The notes: a model not told the origin generated them from the sequence alone. A stretch of 7,600 nucleotides of DNA from Ahrensia sp. (GCA_003233475.1 QILU01000128.1:1-7600), one strand, 5' to 3'; shown: positions 1 through 6,409, numbered from the stretch's first letter. Program-made: numbers and translations.

Positions 1-165
1 TTTCAGGAAAAATATTTCGAAATGCTGAAAGCAGGTGGTTCAAAACACCACTCCGAACTCTTAACCCCCTTCGGGTTGGACGCCAGCGACCCGTCTTTCT
101 GGAACAAGGGACTCTCGGTTATTGAAGGACTTATTGACGAGCTCGAAAAAATTGATGAAATATAA
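1..165 (+). CDS. pepF: M3-family oligoendopeptidase (PepF-like), C-terminal end
   Basis: The window opens inside a reading frame that runs 54 codons to a TAA stop. The visible tail has the block GGSKHHSELLTPFGLD followed by a DPSFWNKGLSVIEGLIDELE-type ending, which is how alphaproteobacterial oligoendopeptidase F-type M3 metallopeptidases finish. Family members are cytoplasmic zinc peptidases that cut short peptides. The zinc-binding HEXXH motif and most of the protein lie upstream of the window, so the catalytic residues cannot be checked here. The call rests on recognition of the C-terminal block only. The next gene on the same strand starts 98 bp downstream, with a possible promoter between them. 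Confidence 0.85.
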   Translation, partial: FQEKYFEMLKAGGSKHHSELLTPFGLDASDPSFWNKGLSVIEGLIDELEKIDEI

Positions 166-168
166 AAT

Positions 169-197
169 TTGACTAAAGCTTTATCAAAACTTAAACC
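169..197 (+). promoter_or_regulatory. possible sigma70-type promoter for the Omp10-like gene
   Basis: TTGACT at 169-174 matches five of six bases of the -35 consensus. A 17-bp spacer leads to a weak -10, TAAACC at 192-197. It lies between the peptidase stop and the lipoprotein start. The poor -10 makes this tentative. Confidence 0.3.
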
Positions 198-263
198 ATG
201 CCATTCAAATTACCGACTTAATGGGTGGCTAGAGCTAACCCGGCAGACCAAATGGAGTGGCAC

Positions 264-686
264 ATGCGAACCTTAAAAATTGTTACCAGTACGATTGCAG
301 CAGGTCTGTTACTGGCAAGCTGCAGTACAAGAACCCCGGGTGGACCGCAAGTTTCAATCGCACCCCCCACAACTCTTGAACCGGCGAAAGTAGAACCTGC
401 AAATCCCAGAAATGTGGGCATCAATGGCAGGTGGTATCCAACTGATGCCGACGCTCGCAAAGTTTATTATAATGAATTTCGCAACGGTAAATTTGTGTCC
501 CGCTCACCCGATGGTGCACAGACCATTGCAGCAGGTAGCTATAAAACCAATGCCAATGGAGATATACAAATGGATTGGTACAGTGAAGCTAGAAAAGCGA
601 ATGCCAGTGCAACTTGTACGCAACTCTCGGTAAATGAAATGCAGTGCACTTCCAGTGGATCAGTTTTCAATCTGCGTCGCGCGTAA
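264..686 (+). CDS. omp10: Omp10-family outer-membrane lipoprotein
   Basis: A 140-residue lipoprotein. The first 20 residues are a lipoprotein signal: basic start (MRTLK), hydrophobic stretch, then the lipobox LASC with the lipidated cysteine at residue 20. A proline-rich linker follows (about 22-48). The C-terminal domain (about 50-140) resembles the Brucella Omp10 lipoprotein: a G.W start (GRWYP), a strand pattern with AAGSY, and the terminal block C-x9-CTSSGSVFNLRR, with cysteines at 118 and 128 that may form a disulfide. I chose the ATG at 264 because GGAG at 254-257 gives a good ribosome binding site and the signal peptide then starts correctly; a longer in-frame GTG start at 225 would put 13 polar residues before it. 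Omp10 is a minor surface lipoprotein in Brucella; its biochemical role is not inferred here. Confidence 0.82.
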   Translation: MRTLKIVTSTIAAGLLLASCSTRTPGGPQVSIAPPTTLEPAKVEPANPRNVGINGRWYPTDADARKVYYNEFRNGKFVSRSPDGAQTIAAGSYKTNANGDIQMDWYSEARKANASATCTQLSVNEMQCTSSGSVFNLRRA

Positions 687-800
687 TTTCCTAATTACGA
701 TTTGTCACACTTGCAATCTCCCCCCGGTTCGGTGTACCGATTATAGGCATTCAAAACGGGGCTGCCCGAATACAAAAAGTATAACCCAGAGTAAAATCCT

Positions 801-1019
801 ATGGCTGAAATTAGTTACGAAATTGACGATCAAGGTGCTCCGATGGATTATCCTGAGCATGAGCAAACCTACTCAATGTTCCTGTTTCTCACCAAGTGGT
901 GCGTTATTTTCAACATCGCTTTGTTGGTTGGCATGGCCGTGGGATTCTTCGGTGGTGGTGCAATACTCGGCATTCTCTCAGCCATCATTGTAGTGATTGT
1001 CGCCAAGTTTATCGGCTAA
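801..1019 (+). CDS. aa3-type cytochrome c oxidase subunit IV (bacterial COX4_pro_2 family)
   Basis: A 72-residue membrane protein with the family signature MDYPEHEQTYSMF at residues 15-27, followed by K-W (32-33) and two hydrophobic segments, about 34-50 and 53-69, separated by a short glycine-rich turn (GGG, 51-53). Small proteins of this type are the fourth subunit of alphaproteobacterial aa3 cytochrome c oxidase in the inner membrane. Most members have one helix after the DYPEHE block; a two-helix form, as here, is also known in the rhizobial group. The ATG at 801 is used; a second in-frame ATG at 843 starts exactly at the conserved MDYPEHE block and is possible. No other oxidase subunit genes lie nearby. 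The stop is followed by a possible terminator hairpin. Confidence 0.85.
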   Translation: MAEISYEIDDQGAPMDYPEHEQTYSMFLFLTKWCVIFNIALLVGMAVGFFGGGAILGILSAIIVVIVAKFIG

Positions 1020-1020
1020 C

Positions 1021-1050
1021 ATCTAAACCCTATTACACAACTTTTTAGAT
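1021..1050. repeat. inverted repeat between convergent genes
   Basis: ATCTAAA (1021-1027) and TTTAGAT (1044-1050) are perfect 7-bp complements around a 16-nt spacer, starting directly after the oxidase subunit stop codon. It is AT-rich and has no clean T-run after it, so it is at best part of a weak transcription end. Confidence 0.3.
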
Positions 1051-1066
1051 TACCCATCACGGATGC

Positions 1067-1083
1067 AGGACATGCTGTCTTTT
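1067..1083 (+). terminator. possible weak intrinsic terminator after the COX subunit IV gene
   Basis: AGGACA (1067-1072), a TGC loop, and TGTCTT (1076-1081) can pair over 6 bp including one G-T wobble, and the T-run is only TTTT (1080-1083). It sits about 50 bp past the stop codon and before the convergent rpsU gene. The stem is short, so confidence is low. Confidence 0.25.
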
Positions 1084-1172
1084 GCGGGTGCGTAAGATGG
1101 TTTTAAGGCAGAAAAGCGCGTATAAACGCCCCACTGGCAGATAAAACTGCGGATTAATCGCGATGGAACAAC

Positions 1173-1403
1173 CTATCGGGTTGTTGGCTTTGCACCGGGA
1201 ATCAATCCCTCACGCTGGGCGCGTTTGCGATTCAGCTTGCGGGCACGGCGCACAGCTTCAGCTTTTTCGCGAGCGCGTTTTTCAGATGGTTTTTCATAAA
1301 AGTTCCGCAATTTCATTTCGCGGAAAACACCTTCGCGCTGGAGCTTCTTTTTCAAAGCACGCAGAGCCTGGTCAACATTATTGTCACGTACGACGACTTG
1401 CAA
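1173..1403 (-). CDS. rpsU: 30S ribosomal protein S21
   Basis: A 76-residue basic protein with the S21 hallmarks: [18 protein letters not shown] at the N-terminus, [19 protein letters not shown] in the middle, and an arginine/lysine-rich helix [19 protein letters not shown] to about residue 61. S21 binds the 30S platform near the 3' end of 16S rRNA and takes part in initiation. The start codon is TTG (complement of 1401-1403). An in-frame TAG lies two codons upstream (gaa-tag-ccc-TTG), and no ATG or GTG fits the conserved N-terminus, so TTG is effectively forced. The upstream sequence has GGGAA rather than a strong Shine-Dalgarno. The length is normal for rhizobial S21, with a short tail [11 protein letters not shown]. 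It lies downstream of purK on the same strand, 221 bp away. Confidence 0.96.
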   Translation of the reverse strand: MQVVVRDNNVDQALRALKKKLQREGVFREMKLRNFYEKPSEKRAREKAEAVRRARKLNRKRAQREGLIPGAKPTTR

Positions 1404-1624
1404 GGGCTATTCCCATTCTTCAGTTTGAGCAATTTTTGAGAGAGCAGAACTGCTAGCCAGCAAAAGTGCAAAAAGCAAACAGAACTTCTTTCCGGCTTCA
1501 CGAATGAGGCCAATTGCTGGTTGAATAGGCTAAATTCACGGATTTGTCCAGACTTTTCACCCAAAAGAAGCTTGAAAATGGCAGAAAATTGCACCAATTG
1601 ACCGACAAATTACTGTCCAGAACC
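1404..1624. other. rpsU upstream spacer
   Basis: 221 bp between the purK stop and the rpsU start, both on the - strand. It is AT-rich, long enough to hold an rpsU promoter and leader, and has no clear purK terminator. A reading frame on the - strand runs across it and into rpsU in another frame, but its protein is unlike any family I know. I could not choose a convincing -35/-10 pair. Confidence 0.4.
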
Positions 1625-2758
1625 CTATTTCCTGCGTTTTGGCATTCCCAAGCGTGTCACATGCCCCATTTTGCGCCCCGCCCTTGCTTCTTCTTTCCCG
1701 TAAAGTGTCACAATTGCGTTGTTTTCTGCCAGATATTCACCAAGCAAATCTGCCTCTTCCCCCAAAAGATTATCCATTTCACAGCTTTCAACCAGCATTT
1801 CAGGGGAACCAAGCGGCAATCCGGTGATCGCCCGAATATGCTGCTCAAACTGGCCAACAACACAGGCTTCAACGCTCCAATGCCCGCTGTTATGCACCCG
1901 CGGAGCGATTTCATTGACCAATATCCCATCTTCAAGCTGGAAAAACTCAACCCCGATCACCCCCACGTAATTCAGCTGTTCCAAAATTATACCCACCTGT
2001 CGGCGCGCATTTTCAGCTGTCGTGGCGGCACTAAAACGGGCCGGTGCAAGCGAGCGGCGCAGGATTCCGTTTTCGTGGATATTGCTTGCTGCATCATATA
2101 TCTGAACATCCCCGTTTAGCGCCCTTGCACCGATTATTGAAAATTCTGTTTCAAAATCAATCAGATCCTCCAATACGAACCCATCGTTTGTGTTTCCAAA
2201 ACCCAACCCGTCGAGCGCAATGGCAAGACGTTCATCATCTGTCGTATCAAAAGTTTTGAAAACATGCTGCCCCTTACCGTCATAGCCAAAGCGCCGGGTT
2301 TTCAGCACACCTTTGCCAAACCGCTTAAGCCCGGCCCTTAGATCTTCCAATGTTTCAACTGGATGAAAATCAGCAACCGATATTCCACACTTTTGCAAGA
2401 ATTGCTTTTCCACCACCCTGTCCTGCGCCACTTCCAGGGCCTGCGCGGGAGGGTAAAGCGGGCGCAATTTGCTTAAATAGCTGGCGGCAGAAAGCGGAAC
2501 ATTTTCAAACTCATAAGTCACCACATCACAAGAATTGGCCAGATCGGTAAGGGCATTTTCATCATCATAAGCTGCAACAATTTGCCTGTTGGCAACTTGC
2601 GACGCAGGGCAATCTTCGCCCGGTTCCAATATGATGGTTCTAAAACCCAGCTTGGCGGCTGCAACCGCCAGCATACGCCCCAATTGCCCGCCACCGACAA
2701 TGCCGATCGTAGAATTTGGAGCTAAAGCCCCTTTCAACTGAACGCCACGGTCAGCCAT
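1625..2758 (-). CDS. purK: N5-carboxyaminoimidazole ribonucleotide synthetase PurK
   Basis: A 377-residue ATP-grasp enzyme that uses ATP and bicarbonate to convert 5-aminoimidazole ribonucleotide to N5-CAIR in purine synthesis. Family motifs appear in order: nucleotide-fold loop [11 protein letters not shown] (20-30), TYEFENVP (81-88), the ATP-grasp glycine loop [10 protein letters not shown] (155-164), the metal/ATP site [14 protein letters not shown] (281-294), and the C-terminal LYGK (352-355) and GRKMGHVT (361-368). The length is usual for the family. The N-terminus has about 17 residues before the nucleotide fold. The start ATG lies inside the purE 3' end (8-nt overlap), which indicates translational coupling, and no strong separate ribosome binding site is visible. 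PurK hands its unstable product to PurE, the next enzyme. Confidence 0.97.
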   Translation of the reverse strand: MADRGVQLKGALAPNSTIGIVGGGQLGRMLAVAAAKLGFRTIILEPGEDCPASQVANRQIVAAYDDENALTDLANSCDVVTYEFENVPLSAASYLSKLRPLYPPAQALEVAQDRVVEKQFLQKCGISVADFHPVETLEDLRAGLKRFGKGVLKTRRFGYDGKGQHVFKTFDTTDDERLAIALDGLGFGNTNDGFVLEDLIDFETEFSIIGARALNGDVQIYDAASNIHENGILRRSLAPARFSAATTAENARRQVGIILEQLNYVGVIGVEFFQLEDGILVNEIAPRVHNSGHWSVEACVVGQFEQHIRAITGLPLGSPEMLVESCEMDNLLGEEADLLGEYLAENNAIVTLYGKEEARAGRKMGHVTRLGMPKRRK

Positions 2759-3233
2759 CGGGTGCGTCCATCACACCATCACTTTGCACCTTGCGCCAAT
2801 TGTCCAGCCGCACGGCTAAATCTTCATCCGCAAGCGCCAAAACCGCCGCCGCCAGTAAGGCCGCATTTGTGGCACCTGCATTGCCAATCGCCAATGTTCC
2901 CACCGGAATACCCGACGGCATTTGTACAATAGAAAGCAAGCTGTCTTTGCCGGAAAGGGCTTCTGAACGAACCGGAACCCCAAACACCGGCAACGGGGTA
3001 AGAGCGGCCACCATTCCCGGCAAATGGGCAGCACCTCCCGCCCCTGCTATTATCACCTGAAGCCCGGCACTTTTCGCACCCTTGGCAAATTTGACCATTC
3101 GATCCGGCGTGCGGTGGGCGGAGATAATTTTGGTTGAATACGAAATACCCAGCGCTTCAAGCAACTCAGTGGCATGGCGCATGGTCTCCCAATCCGATTG
3201 AGAACCCATAATAACGGCGACTTTTTTACTCAT
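2751..3233 (-). CDS. purE: N5-carboxyaminoimidazole ribonucleotide mutase PurE (class I)
   Basis: A 160-residue protein that moves the carboxylate of N5-CAIR to C4, giving CAIR. It shows the substrate-phosphate loop MGSQSDW (9-15), SAHRTP (38-43) with the catalytic-type histidine 40, [11 protein letters not shown] (64-74), and the block [15 protein letters not shown] (92-106) followed by [10 protein letters not shown] (108-117). Because purK is adjacent and these motifs are present, this is the bacterial class I mutase and not the class II AIR carboxylase. Its ATG overlaps the stop of the upstream ydcH gene as ATGA (3230-3233), and its end overlaps purK. All three genes are therefore probably read from one message. 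Confidence 0.97.
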   Translation of the reverse strand: MSKKVAVIMGSQSDWETMRHATELLEALGISYSTKIISAHRTPDRMVKFAKGAKSAGLQVIIAGAGGAAHLPGMVAALTPLPVFGVPVRSEALSGKDSLLSIVQMPSGIPVGTLAIGNAGATNAALLAAAVLALADEDLAVRLDNWRKVQSDGVMDAPDG

Positions 3234-3436
3234 GCTGGCATGTCCGGAATAATTTTAGAGGCGATTTTCTTAATTCGGTCTTTAAGTTCAAGTTTTTTCT
3301 TTTTCATTCGCTGCACCTGCAGCGGATCGCATTTTTGCTTGATCATCGCATTAATTGCGGCATGAAAATCATCGTGTTCCAGCCGCAAGCGCGCCAGTTT
3401 CATTCGCTGATCAGCCTGACTTTGTTCATCACTCAT
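3230..3436 (-). CDS. YdcH/DUF465-family small protein, first gene of the purEK operon
   Basis: A 68-residue, highly charged helical protein of the DUF465 (YdcH-like) family. The signature is [12 protein letters not shown] (residues 17-28), then a spacer with a lone cysteine (CDPLQVQ), then [16 protein letters not shown] (43-58) and the tail [10 protein letters not shown]. The pattern suggests two antiparallel helices. The family function is unknown. The frame is open upstream to 3505, but I start at the ATG at 3434-3436 because the DUF465 homology begins just after it and the extra N-terminal residues look non-coding. The upstream sequence (GTGTGAAAAAAATT) has no strong ribosome binding site. 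The stop overlaps the purE start by 4 nt, so it is probably co-transcribed and coupled with purE-purK. Confidence 0.85.
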   Translation of the reverse strand: MSDEQSQADQRMKLARLRLEHDDFHAAINAMIKQKCDPLQVQRMKKKKLELKDRIKKIASKIIPDMPA

Positions 3437-3615
3437 AATTTTTTTCACACTGCAATTTACCCGAAATAGCCTAACCCGTCCGACAACCCCCGCCAACCCC
3501 GCCATCCACAGCTCGTTACAATTAGTGGAAATTTATCTTTCAATTCTCGACAGAATCATTTTTCTATGGCAAGTTTTTATTAGTATGGAGTAGCAACACA
3601 AACGAGAGGTAACTC
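3437..3615. promoter_or_regulatory. shared control region of two divergent ydcH genes
   Basis: 179 bp between divergent starts. It must hold the promoter of ydcH-purE-purK (- strand) and that of the second ydcH gene (+ strand). The half near the pur operon has a G-rich direct repeat on the - strand; the half near the + gene is AT-rich. I could not identify a pair of -35/-10 boxes with confidence in either direction. Confidence 0.55.
3475..3503 (-). repeat. G-rich direct repeat in the ydcH-purE-purK leader
   Basis: On the - strand the core reads GGCGGGGTTGGCGGGGG (3503 to 3487), which is two copies of GGCGGGG separated by TT, followed by further GG and GGG runs down to 3475. It sits 39-67 bp before the ydcH start codon, in the presumed promoter or 5' leader. 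The runs could form a two-tier G-quadruplex or be a repeated binding site; neither is shown by the sequence alone. Confidence 0.4.
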
Positions 3616-3786
3616 ATGTCTGTAGACGCACACATCCACCAATTGCAACAACGGCACCAGTCTTTAGAGGCCGAACTTGCGAACCTATCCACAAGCCCGT
3701 CGATTAGCAGTGTTGAACTCGCTGCCGTTAAACGAAAAAAACTGCGACTGAAAGACAAAATCAATCAACTCCAGTCCCGGCATTAA
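3616..3786 (+). CDS. second YdcH/DUF465-family small protein
   Basis: A 56-residue protein, easily missed because of its size. It begins MSVDAHIHQLQQRHQSLEAE, has a short polar spacer (LSTSPSISS), then VELAAVKRKKLRLKDKINQL and ends SRH. This matches the common rhizobial DUF465 form that starts MS-x-x-AHI-x-x-L and carries the basic K-x-KKL-x-LKD-x-I block. Two helices, probably antiparallel, are expected; the function is unknown. The ribosome binding site GAGAGG (3604-3609) is well placed before the ATG at 3616. It is transcribed away from the other ydcH gene (3230-3436), with which it shares only the family core (KKL-LKD-I). The next + strand gene starts about 170 bp downstream. Confidence 0.88.
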   Translation: MSVDAHIHQLQQRHQSLEAELANLSTSPSISSVELAAVKRKKLRLKDKINQLQSRH

Positions 3787-3841
3787 TTTTTCGCTGAACT
3801 GCAATATTTGTTTTTTATGAGTAGCAGCCCCGCTTAAATTA

Positions 3842-3902
3842 GCCCGGGCACCGTACTTCTCCCGTTTTGCGTAGAACATCAGGCCTTTGCCGGGTGAACG
3901 GG
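3842..3902 (+). other. inverted repeats in the spacer before the thiE-like gene
   Basis: The spacer 3787-3956 holds the palindrome GCCCGGGC (3842-3849), then CCCGTT (3861-3866) complementary to AACGGG (3897-3902), enclosing a small GGC-CTTT-GCC hairpin (3882-3891). This could fold as a leader RNA. It lacks the conserved cores of a TPP riboswitch. It may simply be chance structure. Confidence 0.25.
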
Positions 3903-3956
3903 TGTGTTTTGTTAGAAATGATTGCGCCCCATACCAATCCAATCTATGTGCAGGCG

Positions 3957-4679
3957 ATGAGCCAGACAACTTTATCACCTCCTCCAAACAGATGCCGTCT
4001 TGTACTCATTCTCAATGCAGCACAGGCAGAATTTATAGATCCTATTGCTTTGGAAAAAATATTTGGTGCGGGAGATGTGGCGAGCATCATATTCACCCCG
4101 CAATCCGGGGCTGAGATTATAGATGAGGCGACATGGCAATCACTCATCGAACCGCTGGTAAAAATCGCTCAAAACCTGGGTGTTGCAGCTATTCTAACCG
4201 AATACACCCGCACCGCAGGACGGCTCGGAGCCGATGGGTTCCAAATGGGCCAGGACATTGACGTTCTTAGGGAGGCAATTCAAAAATATACCCCGAAAAT
4301 GATGGTGGGGGCCGCCAACATAAAGTCTCGCCACAACGCGCTGATGATCGGAGAATTACAGCCCGACTACATCATGTTTGGAAAACCCGGAGGTGATATC
4401 CGCCCTGAACCCCACCCGAAAAACATTGATCTGGGCAGGTGGTGGACAGCATTAGTGGAAATTCCGGTCATTGTGCTTGGGGGGAATGAAGTGAAAAGCG
4501 TGATTGAAGTGGCAAATACAGGGGCCGAATTTGTTGCCCTTGGTGCTGCCATTTTTTCGTCCCAAAAGAACAATGATGGCGCAATAGAGAATATTCGCCT
4601 CGCGAACCAATTACTCGATAAACACGCACCAAAATTTAACAACCCGCACAGCCAGCCCCGCGCAAACAACAATGATTAG
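3957..4679 (+). CDS. thiE: ThiE/TenI-family thiamine phosphate synthase-like protein
   Basis: A 240-residue TIM-barrel protein of the thiamine phosphate synthase/TenI superfamily, in the divergent form seen next to efp and suhB in rhizobia. Visible elements are NRCRLVLIL (11-19, first strand), GAGDVASIIF (37-46), GRLGADGFQMGQD (88-100, matching the GADGVHLGQ block), KMMVGAANIKSRHNAL (114-129), PDYIMFGK (136-143), IPVIVLGGN (169-177) and TGAEFVALGAAIF (188-200). Canonical ThiE joins HMP-pyrophosphate and thiazole phosphate, but the usual N-terminal R-(D/E)-K pyrophosphate-binding block is not recognisable, so catalytic activity is uncertain. The start is also uncertain: in-frame ATG at 3918 and TTG at 3867 are upstream, but family members start about ten residues before CRLVL, so I prefer 3957. 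None of the starts has a strong Shine-Dalgarno. The 3' end overlaps the next gene by 8 nt. Confidence 0.8.
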   Translation: MSQTTLSPPPNRCRLVLILNAAQAEFIDPIALEKIFGAGDVASIIFTPQSGAEIIDEATWQSLIEPLVKIAQNLGVAAILTEYTRTAGRLGADGFQMGQDIDVLREAIQKYTPKMMVGAANIKSRHNALMIGELQPDYIMFGKPGGDIRPEPHPKNIDLGRWWTALVEIPVIVLGGNEVKSVIEVANTGAEFVALGAAIFSSQKNNDGAIENIRLANQLLDKHAPKFNNPHSQPRANNND

Positions 4680-5748
4680 ACAAAAATTACAACACCGCCT
4701 CGTCGCGATTTTAGGGATTGCATTTCTTGCTTTCATGCAACCCGTCGCCCACTCAGTTTCGATGGCCGCAGAACATGAGAACACCAAAAAAATAACCCGG
4801 CCAATGGAAGGGCCGGAGCTGGATGGGCCGATTGCGCGCCCCGGCATGCCCAAACCTGAAGACCTCACCGAGGCTCCAAAAAAGCCGGCGGATCTGGCCT
4901 ATGGCGCCTTTCAGCGGGGATATTATCTAACCGCCCTGGAACTTGCCCTTCCCCGGGCTGAAAGCGGTGACCCCGCCGCACAAACCCTGATAGCTGAACT
5001 TTACTGGAAAGGCCTTGGGGTTGGCCGTGATCCGAAAAAAGCAGCAGAATGGTATCAATTTGCCGCTGATGGGGGAAACAGGGAAGCCCAGTTTTCCTAC
5101 GCCAATATTCTCCTGCGCGGAAAAGTGGTCGAGGAGAACAAAAAGCTCGGCGAAGAATATATGAGAAAAGCGGCCAAGGCCGAGCACCGCCTGGCGCAGT
5201 TCAACGTGGCACAAATTATTACCGCCCGGCGCCCCACCTGGACAGGTTTCAATAAGGCCCTGCCCTTTTACGAAGCCGCAGCCCGAGCCGGAGTGCCCGA
5301 TGCCCAATATGCACTGGCTAATATATATGCCGAAGCAAAAGGCGTTCCCTTTAATGATGAGTTAAAAGCACTTAACTGGTTGCGGGCGTCAGCCAAGGGC
5401 GGTTTTGACACGGCGCAAGTGGAATTGGGAATCTGGCTCGCCAATGGTCGCGGAACCGGAACATCGGATAAACCTGAAGGAAAAAAAGACCCGGTACTGG
5501 CCCGCTATTGGTTTGTCAAAGCCGCAGCCCAGGGCAATGTTATAGCGCAAAACCGCCTTGCCCGCCTGCACGCTTTTGGAATTGGCACCAAGCCCGATAT
5601 GATAACAGGAGGAGCCTGGCACATCCTTTCCCGCCGCGCCGGCTTCAGCGATTCCGAGTTGGATCGCATGTTCCAGGCCCAATCCGAGATTGATAAAAAG
5701 CGCATCCTTGAAGCCGCCAACCAACTAAGCAACCGAATGAGACCTTGA
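4672..5748 (+). CDS. secreted Sel1-repeat (TPR-like) protein
   Basis: A 358-residue protein with an N-terminal signal peptide: basic start (MIRQKLQHR), hydrophobic core (about 10-22), and a likely cut near residues 28-33 (AHSVSMAA). A proline-rich, charged linker follows (about 40-72). From about residue 75 to 320 it is built of Sel1-like helical repeats, with signatures such as LYWKGLGVGRDPKKAAEWY (110-128), AADGGNREAQFSYANILLRG (131-150), AARAGVPDAQYALANIYAEA (203-222), ASAKGGFDTAQVELGIWLA (239-257) and AAAQGNVIAQNRLARLHAFG (284-303). Such proteins are usually protein-protein scaffolds; here it is probably periplasmic. Its ATG lies within the thiE-like stop region (ATGATTAG), suggesting translational coupling. 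No enzymatic motif is visible and the partner is unknown. Confidence 0.87.
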   Translation: MIRQKLQHRLVAILGIAFLAFMQPVAHSVSMAAEHENTKKITRPMEGPELDGPIARPGMPKPEDLTEAPKKPADLAYGAFQRGYYLTALELALPRAESGDPAAQTLIAELYWKGLGVGRDPKKAAEWYQFAADGGNREAQFSYANILLRGKVVEENKKLGEEYMRKAAKAEHRLAQFNVAQIITARRPTWTGFNKALPFYEAAARAGVPDAQYALANIYAEAKGVPFNDELKALNWLRASAKGGFDTAQVELGIWLANGRGTGTSDKPEGKKDPVLARYWFVKAAAQGNVIAQNRLARLHAFGIGTKPDMITGGAWHILSRRAGFSDSELDRMFQAQSEIDKKRILEAANQLSNRMRP

Positions 5749-5790
5749 GGCCAACGGCAAATTGTGGTCAACGGTGCCCAGGGCTTCTTT

Positions 5791-5819
5791 TTGTACCCAC
5801 AGGGTAGCCCCAATATTAT
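5791..5819 (+). promoter_or_regulatory. candidate efp promoter
   Basis: TTGTAC (5791-5796), a 17-bp spacer and TATTAT (5814-5819). The -10 matches five of six consensus bases and the spacing is ideal; the -35 has only the TTG core. A start about seven bases later would leave a leader of only about 14 nt before the efp ATG. The same stretch has GGGCT (5781-5785) complementary to AGCCC (5806-5810), a weak hairpin. Confidence 0.45.
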
Positions 5820-5839
5820 TCAAGATCGGTTCTTAACAA

Positions 5840-6409
5840 ATGAAAATCAACGGAAACGAAATCAGGCCCGGCAATGTTGTCGAACACAAGGGCGGCTTGT
5901 GGGTTGCGGTTAAAACCAACGCGGTTAAGCCCGGCAAGGGCGGGGCTTTCAACCAGGTTGAATTGAAAAATCTTATCGACGGGACAAAATTAAACGAACG
6001 CTTCCGCGCCACCGAAACGGTTGAGAAAGTACGCCTTGAGCAAAAAGACTTTCAATTCCTCTACGCCGATGGGGATATGCTTGTTTTCATGGACACCACC
6101 ACCTTCGAACAGCTTGAGCTGCAAAAAGAATTTGTCGGCGAGCGCGCTGCGTTTTTGCAAGACGGCATGACCATAACCGTTGAAATGTACGAAGATGAAA
6201 AACCCATTGGTGTTAAATTGCCGGATTTTGTTACCCTGGAAATTATTGAAGCTGATCCGGTGGTAAAAGGGCAAACCGTATCTTCCTCTTACAAACCTGC
6301 GGTTATGGAAAATGGTATAAAGGTCATGGTTCCGCCATTCATCAATGCCGGGGAAAAAATTGTGGTCGAAACCAATGAAATCACCTATGTCCGCCGGGCC
6401 GAAAGCTAG
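5840..6409 (+). CDS. efp: translation elongation factor P
   Basis: A 189-residue EF-P of normal length with three beta-barrel domains. EF-P binds between the P and E sites of the ribosome and relieves stalling at polyproline stretches. The domain I loop VKPGKGGAF (29-37) is intact, with lysine 33 at the place of E. coli Lys34, the residue that EpmA/EpmB beta-lysylate. Domain III has the signature [15 protein letters not shown] and [13 protein letters not shown]. The N-terminus [13 protein letters not shown] is the usual alphaproteobacterial form, so the ATG at 5840 is secure. The bases before it (GGTTCTTAACAA) contain no recognisable Shine-Dalgarno. The epmA/epmB modification genes are not in the window. 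The suhB start lies 43 bp downstream. Confidence 0.98.
   Translation: MKINGNEIRPGNVVEHKGGLWVAVKTNAVKPGKGGAFNQVELKNLIDGTKLNERFRATETVEKVRLEQKDFQFLYADGDMLVFMDTTTFEQLELQKEFVGERAAFLQDGMTITVEMYEDEKPIGVKLPDFVTLEIIEADPVVKGQTVSSSYKPAVMENGIKVMVPPFINAGEKIVVETNEITYVRRAES

Noticed and set aside
721..745. tRNA-like or terminator-like GGTTCG/ACCGATTA stretch after the lipoprotein gene
   Set aside because: GGTTCG resembles a T-loop but no cloverleaf can be built around it, and the CGGT/ACCG pairing has only 4 bp with no T-run.
634..993. 119-codon + strand frame overlapping the lipoprotein and COX subunit IV genes
   Set aside because: It overlaps two well-supported genes in another frame, is cysteine-rich with no recognisable domain, and looks like a shadow.
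1352..1597. 81-codon - strand frame running from the rpsU upstream spacer into rpsU
   Set aside because: It overlaps the S21 start in a different frame, matches no family known to me, and has no supporting ribosome binding site.
1544..2119. 191-codon + strand frame antisense to purK
   Set aside because: It lies almost wholly inside the strongly supported purK gene on the opposite strand; composition reflects the antisense of PurK codons.
3787..3956. TPP (THI-box) riboswitch before the ThiE-like gene
   Set aside because: The expected CUGAGA and ACC-UGA-U conserved cores are absent; only generic short inverted repeats are present.
4927..5307. 126-codon - strand frame inside the Sel1-repeat gene
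   Set aside because: Antisense shadow of a repeat-rich coding region with clear Sel1 motifs on the + strand.
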